Assembly: GCA_023382675.1 (NCBI GenBank)
Contig: JAHDWN010000032.1
Span: forward strand, 12,358-70,185
DNA: 57,828 nt
Direction: 5' to 3'
Source: Anaerolineae bacterium
Lineage (GTDB): Bacteria > Chloroflexota > Anaerolineae > Aggregatilineales > Phototrophicaceae
Below, piece after piece: positions 35,562 to 44,065 of the stretch (positions are counted from its first letter, which is position 1; each line of letters begins with the position of its first letter). The notes beneath the pieces were generated by a model that worked only from the letters and a program-made list of their open reading frames with translations, had not been told where the DNA came from and made no database searches. The position numbers were made by a program, and so were the translations under genes.

Positions 35562-35616
35562 TGCTCAGTGCTCAGTACTCGGTACTCAGTTGTGAGTTCT
35601 GGGTTCCGAGTTCTAA
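35562..35616. repeat. Heptamer microrepeat RGTNCTS
   Basis: Seven to eight consecutive 7-bp units: GGTGCTC, AGTGCTC, AGTACTC, GGTACTC, AGTTGTG, AGTTCTG, GGTTCCG, AGTTCTA. Confidence 0.6.
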
Positions 35617-35675
35617 TGGAGTATCCGGTTAGGTTTGAACGGATCAGACTGATAGGTAGGGTTGGCACGGCGTTC

Positions 35676-35860
35676 GCCGACGGGTCAACCTGCGCGGGGC
35701 AGCTTTGCTGCCTTCGTCGGCGTATTACGCCGATCCCTGGTCACGGCTAGCAGGCATCAAGCACACTCAAGGTGCTATTCAGAATATACCCAAGACAACA
35801 GCCTAACGAAGCATCTTGAGTATGCTTGATTAGACCTAGCCGACCGATTGATCGGTCGGC
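35676..35860. repeat. Family A long-form inverted pair
   Basis: The plus half has GCCGACGGGTCAACC interrupted by an insert with GGCAGC/GCTGCC and TCGGCG/CGCCGA (35717-35733), then terminal AGCAC/GTGCT (within 35756-35776). The minus half has AGCAT/ATGCT (within 35810-35831) and GCCGACCGAT/ATCGGTCGGC (35839-35860). The two halves use different, internally matched stems. A further hairpin GGGCGA/TCGCCC is at 36006-36025. Confidence 0.75.
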
Positions 35861-36064
35861 GACGAAAGCAATCTAGCCCAACTACTGTCCAAGACATCCA
35901 TCCTGTCATATCTATCTGTTTGATCCATGAGTTCAGGATTCAAGACGTGATGGCGACATGCGCCTGCGCATTTCCTGGGCAAGCAATCCAAAGGGCACGC
36001 TGTACGGGCGAGATATATGTCGCCCACAACAGAATCCCAATATGCTCTTGTACTGCTCGCCGCT

Positions 36065-36601
36065 CTATTTGAACTCCGCCTTGAGGTCAGGATCGCGGTA
36101 GAAGAAATAGGCGAGATAAGCGCTCACCAGCACCCAGACGAGATTGAAGATACCGCCGCCGGTCAGCAGGCCGATCAGCGAGGTGAAGGCGTTGACCAGA
36201 AAAGCGAGGACCGCGGCGTTGCGCCCCCACGCTAGGCGCTGGAACAGGCCAATCGCGGCCAGAATCAGCAGGGGGGCGGCGATCAGGCTCAAGATGCCCC
36301 AGATGATAGCGATGCCGCTGAAGGCCCCGGCTTCTGAGAGGGCGCGGGCAGCTTCATTCAGGTCCTGTTGATTCGCCCCGCTGTTTTCGGCAGCAGACTG
36401 CAATGCCGCCGAGCCGAAAATGCTCCCAAATCCGGCGAGCGCGCCGCCCGCGAACAGGGCGATGCCCCCGCACACGCTGAAGATGCCCGCCACCAGCATG
36501 TAGATGGCGACGTAACGCACCAATTGTGCGCGGTCGAAAGTGCGCATCCTTTCATTGACAGGCTTCAGCAGTTCGTCAAGACGCTCCAGGAAATCGTTCA
36601 T
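36065..36601 (-). CDS. Small integral membrane protein
   Basis: A 178-residue protein with four hydrophobic helices. The N-terminal amphipathic segment MNDFLERLDELLKPVNERMR precedes VAIYMLVAGIFSVCGGIALFAGG and, after a polar loop, AIIWGILSLIAAPLLILAAIG, NAAVLAFLVNAFTSLIGLLTG and FNLVWVLVSAYLAYFFY. The start at 36601 excludes a 32-residue upstream extension without membrane character. No family is recognised. It is divergent from the aldo/keto reductase gene. Confidence 0.7.
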   Translation of the reverse strand: MNDFLERLDELLKPVNERMRTFDRAQLVRYVAIYMLVAGIFSVCGGIALFAGGALAGFGSIFGSAALQSAAENSGANQQDLNEAARALSEAGAFSGIAIIWGILSLIAAPLLILAAIGLFQRLAWGRNAAVLAFLVNAFTSLIGLLTGGGIFNLVWVLVSAYLAYFFYRDPDLKAEFK

Positions 36602-36759
36602 GGTTTTTTGTGCTCCGCACGGGTATGAATGTCGCGTAATATTCACTCTAAGCACCATTGTTTCTGGCGTCAATAAGCGACATCGGTTTTGAACCATATC
36701 TGCGCGGACGAGTCATACTAGTGTCGGAATACGGTAAGTCTGAAGAAAGAGACGATTGG

Positions 36760-37815
36760 ATGACGATGCGTTACAAACTGATGGGCAGAAGCGGCCTGCG
36801 CGTGAGCGAGTTGTGCCTGGGGACAATGACTTTTGGCGAGACGTGGGGTTGGGGTGCGTCGAAAGACGAGAGCCGGGCGCAGTTCGACCTGTTTGCTGAC
36901 CACGGCGGCAATTTCATCGACACGTCGGTCAATTACACCGACGGCACCGCCGAGGAATTCCTGGGCGAGTTTCTGCGTGGACGGCGCGATCAATTCGTGG
37001 TCGCAACCAAGTACACGCTGACCAAACCCGACGCGCGCGACCCCAACAGCGGCGGCAACAGCCGCAAAAACATGCGCCAGTCGGTCGAGCGCAGCCTGCG
37101 CCGTCTGCAAACGGACTATCTCGACATCCTCTACCTGCATATGTGGGATCATTTCACGCCCTTGGAAGAGATTATGCGCGGGCTGGATGATCTCGTGCGC
37201 AGCGGCAAGGTCAACTACATCGCGATCTCGGATACGCCCGCCTACATCGTCTCTGCTGCCAACATGCTCAGTGAACTGCGCGGCTGGGCGCGCTTTATCG
37301 GCCTGCAAATCCCTTACGCGCTCAACGATCGCGGGCCGGAGCGTGAACTGCTGCCGGTGGCGAAGTACTGGGATATGGCGCTGCTGCCCTGGGGCATCAT
37401 CGGCGGCGGCGTGCTGACCGGCAAGTACTCGGAAGAGTCGGATGAGCCGTCGCGTTATGACCGCAAGGAAACGGCGGCGCGCATCCAGAAGCGTGAACAG
37501 ACCAGGAACATCATCGAGGCCGTGCGGCAGATCGCGGAGGAGGTCGGGCGCTCGCGGGCGCAGGTGGCGATCCAGTGGGTGCGCCAGCAGCAGGACAAGG
37601 CGCAGATCATCCCGATCATCGGCGCGCGCACGCGGGCGCAGCTCGAAGACAACCTCGGCGTGCTCGACTGGTCGCTGACGGACGCGCAGTTCAAGCGGCT
37701 GGACGATGTGAGCGCGATCTCGATGGATTTTCCGCACGGCTTCCTCGACGGCAATGAATACATCTACGGCGCGACCTTCGACCTGATCGACGATCATCGC
37801 GGGCGGCGGCGGTAA
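36760..37815 (+). CDS. Aldo/keto reductase
   Basis: A 351-residue (alpha/beta)8 NADPH-dependent oxidoreductase. The tetrad residues lie in FIDTSVNYTDG (Asp, Tyr), VATKYTL (Lys) and YLHMWD (His). The C-terminal coenzyme site is IIPIIGARTRAQLEDNLG. It belongs to the YajO/Gfo-like branch that opens MRYKLMGRSGLRVSELCLGTM. The physiological carbonyl substrate is unknown. The ATG at 36760 is chosen; ATG 36766 is two codons later and equally possible. Confidence 0.9.
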   Translation: MTMRYKLMGRSGLRVSELCLGTMTFGETWGWGASKDESRAQFDLFADHGGNFIDTSVNYTDGTAEEFLGEFLRGRRDQFVVATKYTLTKPDARDPNSGGNSRKNMRQSVERSLRRLQTDYLDILYLHMWDHFTPLEEIMRGLDDLVRSGKVNYIAISDTPAYIVSAANMLSELRGWARFIGLQIPYALNDRGPERELLPVAKYWDMALLPWGIIGGGVLTGKYSEESDEPSRYDRKETAARIQKREQTRNIIEAVRQIAEEVGRSRAQVAIQWVRQQQDKAQIIPIIGARTRAQLEDNLGVLDWSLTDAQFKRLDDVSAISMDFPHGFLDGNEYIYGATFDLIDDHRGRRR

Positions 37816-37817
37816 AA

Positions 37818-38051
37818 GGGGTGCTCAGTGCTCCGTTGGGTTCACAGTGCCCGGTGCGAAATATGCGTACTAGGTGCTAGGTACTCAGTACTCGGTTCTG
37901 AGTTCATATTTGGGTGCTCAGTGCTCGGTCTCTGGGGTCAGTGGGCGAGAAGATAGCGCCTTCAGTGCGCTTGATTTTGCCTAGCCGACCGACTTCAGCC
38001 GTCGGCGGACTCAGTTCTGGATTCACGGTGCGAAACATGGGTACTTGGCTC
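37818..38051. repeat. Heptamer repeats and a single family A unit
   Basis: 37818-37935 is made of RGTRCTN heptamers, partly degraded. 37955-37976 holds AGCGC/GCGCT and 37984-38006 GCCGAC/GTCGGC, a minus-oriented family A unit without its partner. 38092-38135 is a separate heptamer tract (TTTTGGC, TTTTGGG, TATTGGC, AGTTGGC on the minus strand). Confidence 0.6.
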
Positions 38052-38151
38052 TGAGGACAACCAACAAGGCACAGTGTTTGTCTGTCCGAATAGCCAAAAG
38101 CCAACTGCCAATACCCAAAAGCCAAAAGCTCAATCATGCGAGGCAATGACG

Positions 38152-38505
38152 ATGCAAGATCTGAGTGCATACCGAGTGCTGCTGCTGGAGACGTTCAAGC
38201 GCGATGGCAGCGGGGTGATCACGCCGGTCTGGTTCATCCAGGAAGGTGAGGTAATCTATGTCAGCACGCCGTCAGTGACCTGGAAGGCCAGGCGCTTGCG
38301 AGCAAACCCAAAGGCGCGGATCGCGGGTGCAGATGCCGCTGAGCAAGCGGCAACGGACTGGTTTGACGTCACCGGGCGCTTCGTTGAGGGCGCGGAGGCT
38401 CAGCGTATCTATGATGCTATCGACAAGCGTTATGGCGGCTACATGTCGCGCTTTGATGCTGAACATCAGTTTACGCGTGTTATTATCGCGCTCGATCCGG
38501 CGTGA
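38152..38505 (+). CDS. PPOX-class flavin/F420-type oxidoreductase-like protein
   Basis: A 117-residue split-barrel protein of the pyridoxamine-5'-phosphate oxidase superfamily: RVLLLETFKRDGSGVITPVWF and EVIYVSTPSVTWKARRLRANPKARIAG, then the VTGRFVEG strand. This is the opening typical of the short PPOX class that uses FMN or F420. GAGG lies eight bases ahead of the ATG at 38152; ATG 38146 is another option. It is closely followed by the DinB-like gene, so the two may be co-transcribed. Confidence 0.8.
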   Translation: MQDLSAYRVLLLETFKRDGSGVITPVWFIQEGEVIYVSTPSVTWKARRLRANPKARIAGADAAEQAATDWFDVTGRFVEGAEAQRIYDAIDKRYGGYMSRFDAEHQFTRVIIALDPA

Positions 38506-38535
38506 AACGACATCCATAGTTGCAGATGAACAGCC

Positions 38536-39021
38536 ATGTCCCAAGACATGATCACCCCGGCTGAAATCGAGACGTACCTGGCGACGCTGGCCGCCGTGCC
38601 GGGGCAGATCGCGGCGCTGGCGGCTGGCCTGGATGCGGAGCAGGTGCGCTGGAAGCCAGACAAGCGCGACTGGTCGCTGGCGGAGAATCTGGCGCATCTG
38701 CGCGGCTGTGCGGAGGTCTGGGGACACACCGTCTATGCGATGCTGTTGGACGACAACCCCACGCTGCCGCTGTTCTCCCCGCGCGACTGGGCCAAGACGA
38801 TGCGCATGACGACGCTGGAATTCGGCGCGTCGCTGCAAGCCTACACCCTCCAGCGCGAGCAGCTGCTGCTGGTGCTGCGACCGCTGCCGGAAAAAGCGTG
38901 GGCGCGCTCGGCGGACATCGGCGGGAGACAGCACACGATCTTCAGCCAGGCGCGGCGGATGGCGCTGCACGAGCTTGAGCACATCGAGCAAATGACCGCG
39001 CTGGTCGAGCAGATGCCCTGA
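38536..39021 (+). CDS. DinB-superfamily protein
   Basis: A 161-residue four-helix-bundle protein. Metal-ligand His residues are in LAENLAHLRGCAEVWG and in the C-terminal MALHELEHIEQM. The first helix ends VRWKPDKRDWSLAEN, the usual DinB/YfiT lead-in. Members include thiol transferases and many proteins of unknown role. It lies 30 bp behind the PPOX gene on the same strand. Confidence 0.8.
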   Translation: MSQDMITPAEIETYLATLAAVPGQIAALAAGLDAEQVRWKPDKRDWSLAENLAHLRGCAEVWGHTVYAMLLDDNPTLPLFSPRDWAKTMRMTTLEFGASLQAYTLQREQLLLVLRPLPEKAWARSADIGGRQHTIFSQARRMALHELEHIEQMTALVEQMP

Positions 39022-39122
39022 CACAGCGCCAGATCACTCGCGCTCAGCGGCGAACCAGGCGATACTGGAAGCCTGCGGATGGTCGTGCGAACCGGTTATA
39101 GATGTAAGCCAGGGGGAACGCG

Positions 39123-40052
39123 ATGATCAAAAACGTCTACGTCAGCTACACGCGGGAATTGGCGCAGTATGTGAAGGTCGCTAAGGAAGCAGTCGAAGGG
39201 CTGGGCCTGGAACCGCTGATTTTTGAAGAGTACGGCAAGAATTACCCCAATCTATCTCCCAACGAGATGATGCGCGAGCATCTGGGAATTGCCGACGCAT
39301 TTGTCGGGATCTATGCGCGCCGCTACGGCGGCATTCCCTCGAAAGATTTCGAAGGCCAGCCCAACACGGAGGAAAAATCCTACATTGACCTGGAGTATTC
39401 CACTGCCTGCGCCCTGGGTATCCCCCGGCTGATCTTCCTGCTGCGCGATGATGTCGAATGGCCGGTGGAATGGGTTGAAGCTGAACCGAAGGCGTCGAAG
39501 CTGCGCGCGTTCATCACTCGCATCATGGATAACGAGCTCGTCACTTTCTACGACTCGTACAATGCGTTGATGATCAGTCTGCTCATGCGGTTGGGCAATC
39601 TGATCCGGATCACGCCAATGTTCGGTCATCCGTCGCCCGACGCGCAGTACCGGCGCGACATCTTCATGGTCATGCCGTTTGCCGAGACGTTCCGTCCCGT
39701 CTATGACGATCACATCAAGAAAGTGATCGAGGCGCGAGGATTATCCGTCAAACGAGGCGACGACTTCTTCGCCAATCACGCCATCATCCAGGATATATGG
39801 GCGGCGATTGCGCGCTGCCGCCTGGTCGTTGGCGACTGCACTGGGCAGAACCCGAACGTGTTCTACGAACTTGGGATTGCACACACCCTGGGCAAACCGA
39901 CGGTGCTCATTTCACAGAAGATCGAGGACGTGCCGTTCGACGTGCGCCATCTGCGGCTGCTCAAGTATGAGAATACGCCGGCGGGCCTGGCGTCGCTGGA
40001 AGCAGAACTCGATGCCTGCCTGGAGACTGTGCTGAGGCTGCCGCCGCGCTGA
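39123..40052 (+). CDS. DUF4062 domain fused to deoxyribosyltransferase-like domain
   Basis: A 309-residue protein. Residues 1-130 resemble DUF4062, with opening VYVSYTRELAQYVKVA, IADAFVGIYARRYGG and SYIDLEYSTACALGIPRLIFLL. Residues about 178-290 resemble the nucleoside 2-deoxyribosyltransferase/TIR-like superfamily (DIFMVMPFAETFRPVYDDHI, LVVGDCTGQNPNVFYELGIAH). Glu249 is at the place of the catalytic Glu of deoxyribosyltransferases. Both parts occur in nucleotide-sensing and conflict systems. A role in nucleotide signalling or defence is inferred. AGGGGG lies six bases before the ATG. Confidence 0.75.
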   Translation: MIKNVYVSYTRELAQYVKVAKEAVEGLGLEPLIFEEYGKNYPNLSPNEMMREHLGIADAFVGIYARRYGGIPSKDFEGQPNTEEKSYIDLEYSTACALGIPRLIFLLRDDVEWPVEWVEAEPKASKLRAFITRIMDNELVTFYDSYNALMISLLMRLGNLIRITPMFGHPSPDAQYRRDIFMVMPFAETFRPVYDDHIKKVIEARGLSVKRGDDFFANHAIIQDIWAAIARCRLVVGDCTGQNPNVFYELGIAHTLGKPTVLISQKIEDVPFDVRHLRLLKYENTPAGLASLEAELDACLETVLRLPPR

Positions 40053-40246
40053 CGCATGTCGGCAGCGCCTCGGACACACACTCTTGCGAGTATCTTGCAC
40101 ACGCTCGCCGCGTGATGTTCGTCACTGCGTGCGGCCAGGGACTCTGCATATGATGATCATGAATGGCGCATCGCTCTCTTGAGCGAGGCTTTGTTTCGTT
40201 TGCAACAGACGCGCCCCCGTACAGCTTATGCCCCAAGGAGGCGATC

Positions 40247-41164
40247 ATGCCCGACCCGGTCGTGACCGTTCACGATTTCACCAAGCGCTACGGCGATTTC
40301 ACCGCCGTGGATGACATCAGCTTCGAAGTCCACCAAGGCGAAGTCTTCGCCCTGCTCGGCCCGAACGGCGCGGGCAAGACGACCACGCTCGAATGTCTGG
40401 AAGGGCTGCGCAAGCCCGACGGCGGCGTCTTAAGCGTCATGGGCGTCGATCCAACCCGCGAGCCGCGCAGGCTGCGCAACCTGATCGGCGTGCAGCTCCA
40501 GACCTCCGGGATGCCGGACAACATCACCGTCCGCGAAGCCATGAACCTGTTCAGCGCCTATCATCGCGTCGCGCCGCGCCTCGATCTGCTCGACCGCGTC
40601 GGGCTGGATGGCAAGCTATCGACGCAGTACGAAGCGCTCTCAGCCGGGCAGAAGCGCCGCCTGCAACTGGCGCTCGCCGTCGCCCATAATCCGCCGGTCG
40701 TCATCCTGGACGAGCCGACCGCCGGGCTGGATGTGCAGTCGCGTGTCGAGCTGCATTCGCTGATCAGCGAACTGCAAGGGCAGGGCGTGACGATCATCCT
40801 CTCCAGCCACGATATGGCCGAGGTCGAAAAGCTCGCCAACCGGATCGCCATCCTGCTGCATGGCAGGATCGTCGCCGCCGGCAGCCCGCGCGAACTGACC
40901 ACGCATGGCGCTGGCCTGACCAAGATCTCAATCCAGACCGAGCGCGCGACCGTCTCCGAACTGACGACGCTGCCCGGCGTCACGCAGCGGAGTGCGCGCG
41001 ACGGCTACGACATCTACTACAGCACCGACCCGGCGGCGACCGTGCTCACGCTGCTGGAACACGTAAAGAAGTATGGCGACACGCTCATCGATCTGCGTGT
41101 CGAACGACCGTCGCTTGAAGAACGCTTCCTGGAGATCACCGGCGGCAAGGAGGCCATATCATGA
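40247..41164 (+). CDS. ABC transporter ATP-binding protein
   Basis: A 305-residue ATPase of the ABC-2 (drug/antibiotic export) type. Walker A is GPNGAGKTTTLE, the signature LSAGQKRRLQLALAVAH and Walker B VVILDEPTAGLD, with the H-loop at SSHDMAEVE. The last 80 residues form the usual C-terminal regulatory extension. AAGGAGG lies six bases before the ATG at 40247. Its stop overlaps the permease start as ATGA. Confidence 0.95.
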   Translation: MPDPVVTVHDFTKRYGDFTAVDDISFEVHQGEVFALLGPNGAGKTTTLECLEGLRKPDGGVLSVMGVDPTREPRRLRNLIGVQLQTSGMPDNITVREAMNLFSAYHRVAPRLDLLDRVGLDGKLSTQYEALSAGQKRRLQLALAVAHNPPVVILDEPTAGLDVQSRVELHSLISELQGQGVTIILSSHDMAEVEKLANRIAILLHGRIVAAGSPRELTTHGAGLTKISIQTERATVSELTTLPGVTQRSARDGYDIYYSTDPAATVLTLLEHVKKYGDTLIDLRVERPSLEERFLEITGGKEAIS

Positions 41165-41985
41165 CCGCGTTTGCGCATCACTTCTCATTCGAGTTCCGCG
41201 CGGGCTTACGCAATCGTGCCCTCGTGCTGCTGAATATCCTGTTACCGCTCGGCTTCTTCCTGCTCGGCGGTGCGCTCATGACCGGCGTCAATCCGACTTT
41301 CTACCAGACGCTGATCCCGGCGATGGTCTTCTTCGCGGTCCTTGTGAGCACCATGCTCGGTATGCCGGATGTGTTGGTGGCTGCACGCAACGCGGGCATC
41401 TTCCGCAGCTTCCACATCCACGGCATCCCTGAGCTGTCGATCCTGGCGATGCCGGCACTATCGACGCTGTTCCGCGTCGTCATCGTCGCGCTGATCATGG
41501 TGCTGCTGGCGCCGCCGCTGTTCGGCGCGGAAATGCCGGTCAATATCTGGGCGTTCATGCTCAGTTTCCTGCTGCTGGTGTTCGCCTGTCTCGGCCTGGG
41601 ACTGCTGTTGGGCGTCGTCTCGCCAAACGCGAATGCGACGGTGATGATGGCGCAGGGGATCTTCGTGCCGTCAATGCTGATCGGCGGCCTGATGATGCCG
41701 ACATCGTTGCTGCCGGATGCGCTGCGGAGCGTGTCGTGGCTGCTGCCGACCACGCACGCGATGAACATCGCCAACGCGCTCGCTTATGGCCGCGAGGCTG
41801 CGCTCAGCCCGTACATCTCGGCGCTGGCGCTCCTGGCGGGCGGCGTACTCGCGATCGGGCTGGCGGCGTACCTGTTCAGTTGGGATCAGCAGCACGAGAC
41901 GCGGCGTGGCAGCCCGTGGCTAGGGTTGCTGGCGCTGCTGCCGTATGTGCTGGTCGTGCTGGCGCAGGCTGTGGGCGGCGGGTAG
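41161..41985 (+). CDS. ABC-2 type permease
   Basis: A 274-residue permease with six predicted helices. After the amphipathic N-terminus (FAHHFSFEFRAGLRNRALVLLN) come PLGFFLLGGALMTG and the conserved region GIFVPSMLIGGLMMPTSLLPD, typical of ABC-2 membrane subunits. It couples to the ATPase gene by a 4-bp overlap. The substrate is unknown; exporters of this type move drugs, lipids or peptides. Confidence 0.9.
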   Translation: MTAFAHHFSFEFRAGLRNRALVLLNILLPLGFFLLGGALMTGVNPTFYQTLIPAMVFFAVLVSTMLGMPDVLVAARNAGIFRSFHIHGIPELSILAMPALSTLFRVVIVALIMVLLAPPLFGAEMPVNIWAFMLSFLLLVFACLGLGLLLGVVSPNANATVMMAQGIFVPSMLIGGLMMPTSLLPDALRSVSWLLPTTHAMNIANALAYGREAALSPYISALALLAGGVLAIGLAAYLFSWDQQHETRRGSPWLGLLALLPYVLVVLAQAVGGG

Positions 41986-42048
41986 CGCTTGGTTGAGCGG
42001 CACGGCGAAATCTTTCGTGCAATGGCGGCCAAAAGCGTGGTCGCCAAC

Positions 42049-42411
42049 CTAACCTTCTGCAGAATCATCCTCACCCGGGGAGACTTTGAGCAGTATCTCT
42101 TCGATGGCAGCCCGTAGATTTGCCAGGTCTTCGACAGCATCCCAAACAAAACGCAGCGCGATGATTTCGTAATTGTGCGCCAAGAAATCGCGAAAGTTGA
42201 TCAGCTTTCGCCAGTCGATGTGCGGGTGCGCTGTGCGTAGTTCATCCGGCAGTCGTTTGCAGATTTCTCCGATCACCTCGTATGAGCGGATGACGGCTTT
42301 TTGCGTTTTCACGTCCTGCATGAAAGCTGCTTCGCCATCCGTGGTAAAGGTACGAATATCATCGAGTTCCTGAAGGATATCGCGTAAGTAGTCAACATTT
42401 GACTTGCTCAT
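42049..42411 (-). CDS. hepT: HepT-like HEPN toxin
   Basis: A 120-residue helical protein with the HEPN RNase motif R-x4-H-x-Y: Arg74, His79 and Tyr81 in NFRDFLAHNYE. In characterised MntA-HepT systems the Tyr is AMPylated by the partner, which silences the toxin. The preceding helices carry DILQELDDIRTF and VIRSYEVIGEICKRL, typical for HepT. The start overlaps the MntA stop by 4 bp, so synthesis is coupled. Confidence 0.9.
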   Translation of the reverse strand: MSKSNVDYLRDILQELDDIRTFTTDGEAAFMQDVKTQKAVIRSYEVIGEICKRLPDELRTAHPHIDWRKLINFRDFLAHNYEIIALRFVWDAVEDLANLRAAIEEILLKVSPGEDDSAEG

Positions 42412-42725
42412 AACGGGACTGCATCCTTGCGCACCTGTGCTATGAAGCGCCGGTGACGTGGATGATCATCATCGGTAATCAGACTCACATCACAGCCGAG
42501 CAGGTCTTTCAGATCAAGCCACAAGCCGACCAGATCGAACATGCTGACGCCTGGGCGCGCGGAGACGAGCAGATCGATGTCGCTGTTCGGCGTGGCTTCT
42601 TGGCGTGCCACACTGCCAAAGACCCGGACGTTATACACCCCGTAGCGTTCGGCCAGGCGCAGGATGTCGTCGCGGCGAGCGCGCAAATCGTCCAGGTTGG
42701 GCACATTCCTGATCTGATCGGCCAT
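42408..42725 (-). CDS. mntA: MntA-like minimal nucleotidyltransferase antitoxin
   Basis: A 105-residue protein with the polymerase-beta-type motif G-S-x10-D-x-D: Gly37-Ser38, Asp49 and Asp51 in VFGSVARQEATPNSDIDLLV. The C-terminal acidic region has CDVSLITDDD. Its predicted job is to transfer AMP to HepT and neutralise it. The order antitoxin-toxin and the ATGA overlap match known pairs. Confidence 0.9.
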   Translation of the reverse strand: MADQIRNVPNLDDLRARRDDILRLAERYGVYNVRVFGSVARQEATPNSDIDLLVSARPGVSMFDLVGLWLDLKDLLGCDVSLITDDDHPRHRRFIAQVRKDAVPL

Positions 42726-42794
42726 TGTTTCAGAACCCCGAATAGTTGTTTCAATTATAGTCGCAATTGACCTTACTCTTGACCATCCGGCGAC

Positions 42795-43592
42795 CTACCA
42801 CCGGTACGCTTCACCGAGGAGCGCCGGGTCGATGCCGTCCACCGCGGCGATGGCGATCCGGATGGCGTGATCCTCGGCCTTGACCTTGGCCTCGTGTGAG
42901 ACATTTTCCGCCTCGACACGCGCGGCGATCACGCCGCAGATGCAGGCCGCGCCCAGCCCGTAGACGTTCGCCATTTTGAACAGCGTGCCCGCTTCCATCT
43001 CGAAGTTGAGCACGCGCAGATGCTGGTACTCGTCAATCGCGCCGACGCGCTCGCGCAGCAGCTGCTTGTTGTACGAGGTGTCGGTGCGCTCCTGGCCTTC
43101 GTAGAAGGTGTCAACCGAGGCGGTGATGCCGACGTGCCAATCCGCGCCGATCGCACGCGCGGCGTTGACGAGCGCCAGCGTCCAGAACGGATTGGCCGCA
43201 GAGGGGTACTCGGCGGGGGCGATGTCGTGCGCCGCGCCCTGGCGGCAGAGCGCCGCGCGGGTGATGACCACGCTGCCAGAGAGCACGTGCGGCTGGATCG
43301 ACCCGCAGGTGCCGATGCGGATGATGTGGCGGATACCGACCTGCGCCAGTTCGTTGGCGACGATGCTCAACGACGGCGCGCCCATGCCGCTGGTGGCCGA
43401 GACGATGCGCCTGCCGCCCGGCGTCGTCCCGATGTAGCTGTTCAGCCCGCGCACGACCGAGAGCGGCTTTTCCAGCGTCAGATACTGGGTGGCGATCTTC
43501 TCCGCGCGCACCGGATCGCCGCTCAGGAGGGCGATGTCGATGCCCGCGATGTCGTCCGCGCCGAAGCCGATGTGATACTTGATGTCGCTCAT
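42795..43592 (-). CDS. udp: Uridine phosphorylase-like nucleoside phosphorylase
   Basis: A 265-residue PNP/UDP-family phosphorylase catalysing uridine plus phosphate to uracil plus ribose-1-phosphate. Diagnostic segments are LLSGDPVRAEKIA, MGAPSLSIVANEL, IRIGTCGSIQ, ASVDTFYEGQ and LNFEMEAGTLFKMA (Glu and Met of the ribose site). The ATG at 43592 is favoured; a GTG three codons earlier is weaker. It is the last gene before a REP locus and not part of a visible pyrimidine operon. Confidence 0.88.
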   Translation of the reverse strand: MSDIKYHIGFGADDIAGIDIALLSGDPVRAEKIATQYLTLEKPLSVVRGLNSYIGTTPGGRRIVSATSGMGAPSLSIVANELAQVGIRHIIRIGTCGSIQPHVLSGSVVITRAALCRQGAAHDIAPAEYPSAANPFWTLALVNAARAIGADWHVGITASVDTFYEGQERTDTSYNKQLLRERVGAIDEYQHLRVLNFEMEAGTLFKMANVYGLGAACICGVIAARVEAENVSHEAKVKAEDHAIRIAIAAVDGIDPALLGEAYRW

Positions 43593-43725
43593 GATCTTCA
43601 CTCGTGAATCAGGTTGTTAAGCGCTGTGAGCGTAACGACGTTTCGAGTCCTGCGCAAGAATGTGCGATGCGAGAGGGGTGAAGGATACGAACCGCGAAGA
43701 CACGGAGGAGATCTGTAGAAAGGCC

Positions 43726-43900
43726 GCCGACGGGTCAACCCGTCGGCTAGGAGAAATCAAGCGCGCTAAAGGCGCTAGAGAATTTGCCGATCATGTCAGT
43801 CGTATCTATGTTTTCTATAAGTCAATCCTTGGCGTGCCGTTCTTGAGCCGCCCTCGGCGGCTTGATGCTACATAGCCGACTGGCTTCAGCCGTCGTCGGC
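43726..43900. repeat. Family A inverted pair
   Basis: The plus half has GCCGACGGGT/ACCCGTCGGC (43726-43747) and AGCGC/GCGCT (within 43755-43776). The minus half has AGCCGCC/GGCGGCT (43846-43861) and an extended hairpin GCCGAC/GTCGGC with inner GGCT/AGCC (43875-43900). The terminal stem here is two base pairs longer than in other copies. Confidence 0.75.
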
Positions 43901-43924
43901 GACTGCTCATCACTTTTTCTAGCG

Positions 43925-43983
43925 TCGTGAACCGTGTACTGTGAACCCAAAACTGAGCACCGAGTACCGAGCACCGAGTACCA
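43925..43983. repeat. Heptamer microrepeat
   Basis: GAGCACC, GAGTACC, GAGCACC and GAGTACC follow one another near 43953-43981, preceded by more diverged units. It ends just before the feo promoter. Confidence 0.55.
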
Positions 43984-43995
43984 AATTTTCCCCAC

Positions 43996-44024
43996 TTGCC
44001 AATATTACGAGAACGCGGTAAAAT
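43996..44024 (+). promoter_or_regulatory. feo operon promoter
   Basis: TTGCCA (43996-44001) and TAAAAT (44019-44024) are spaced by exactly 17 bp. The predicted start near 44031 falls inside the DtxR-like box. Confidence 0.65.
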
Positions 44025-44029
44025 CTGTT

Positions 44030-44048
44030 TTAGATTAGTCTAAACTAG
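44030..44048 (+). promoter_or_regulatory. DtxR/IdeR-type iron box
   Basis: TTAGATTAGTCTAAACTAG matches the DtxR/IdeR consensus TTAGGTTAGGCTAACCTAA at 15 of 19 positions and is itself nearly palindromic. It overlaps the predicted transcription start, so Fe(II)-bound repressor would block the feo genes. The gene right behind it encodes a DtxR-like protein, suggesting autoregulation. Confidence 0.7.
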
Positions 44049-44065
44049 CCCATAGGAAATCCACA

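Noticed and set aside
36718..37797. 359-residue minus-strand frame opposite the aldo/keto reductase
   Set aside because: Antisense shadow with His/Arg/Val-rich composition.
43625..43670. tRNA-like T-arm near 43640 (GTTTCGAGTCC)
   Set aside because: No acceptor, D-arm or anticodon arm at proper distances.
43660..43875. 71-residue plus-strand frame
   Set aside because: Runs through a family A hairpin pair and has no coding character.
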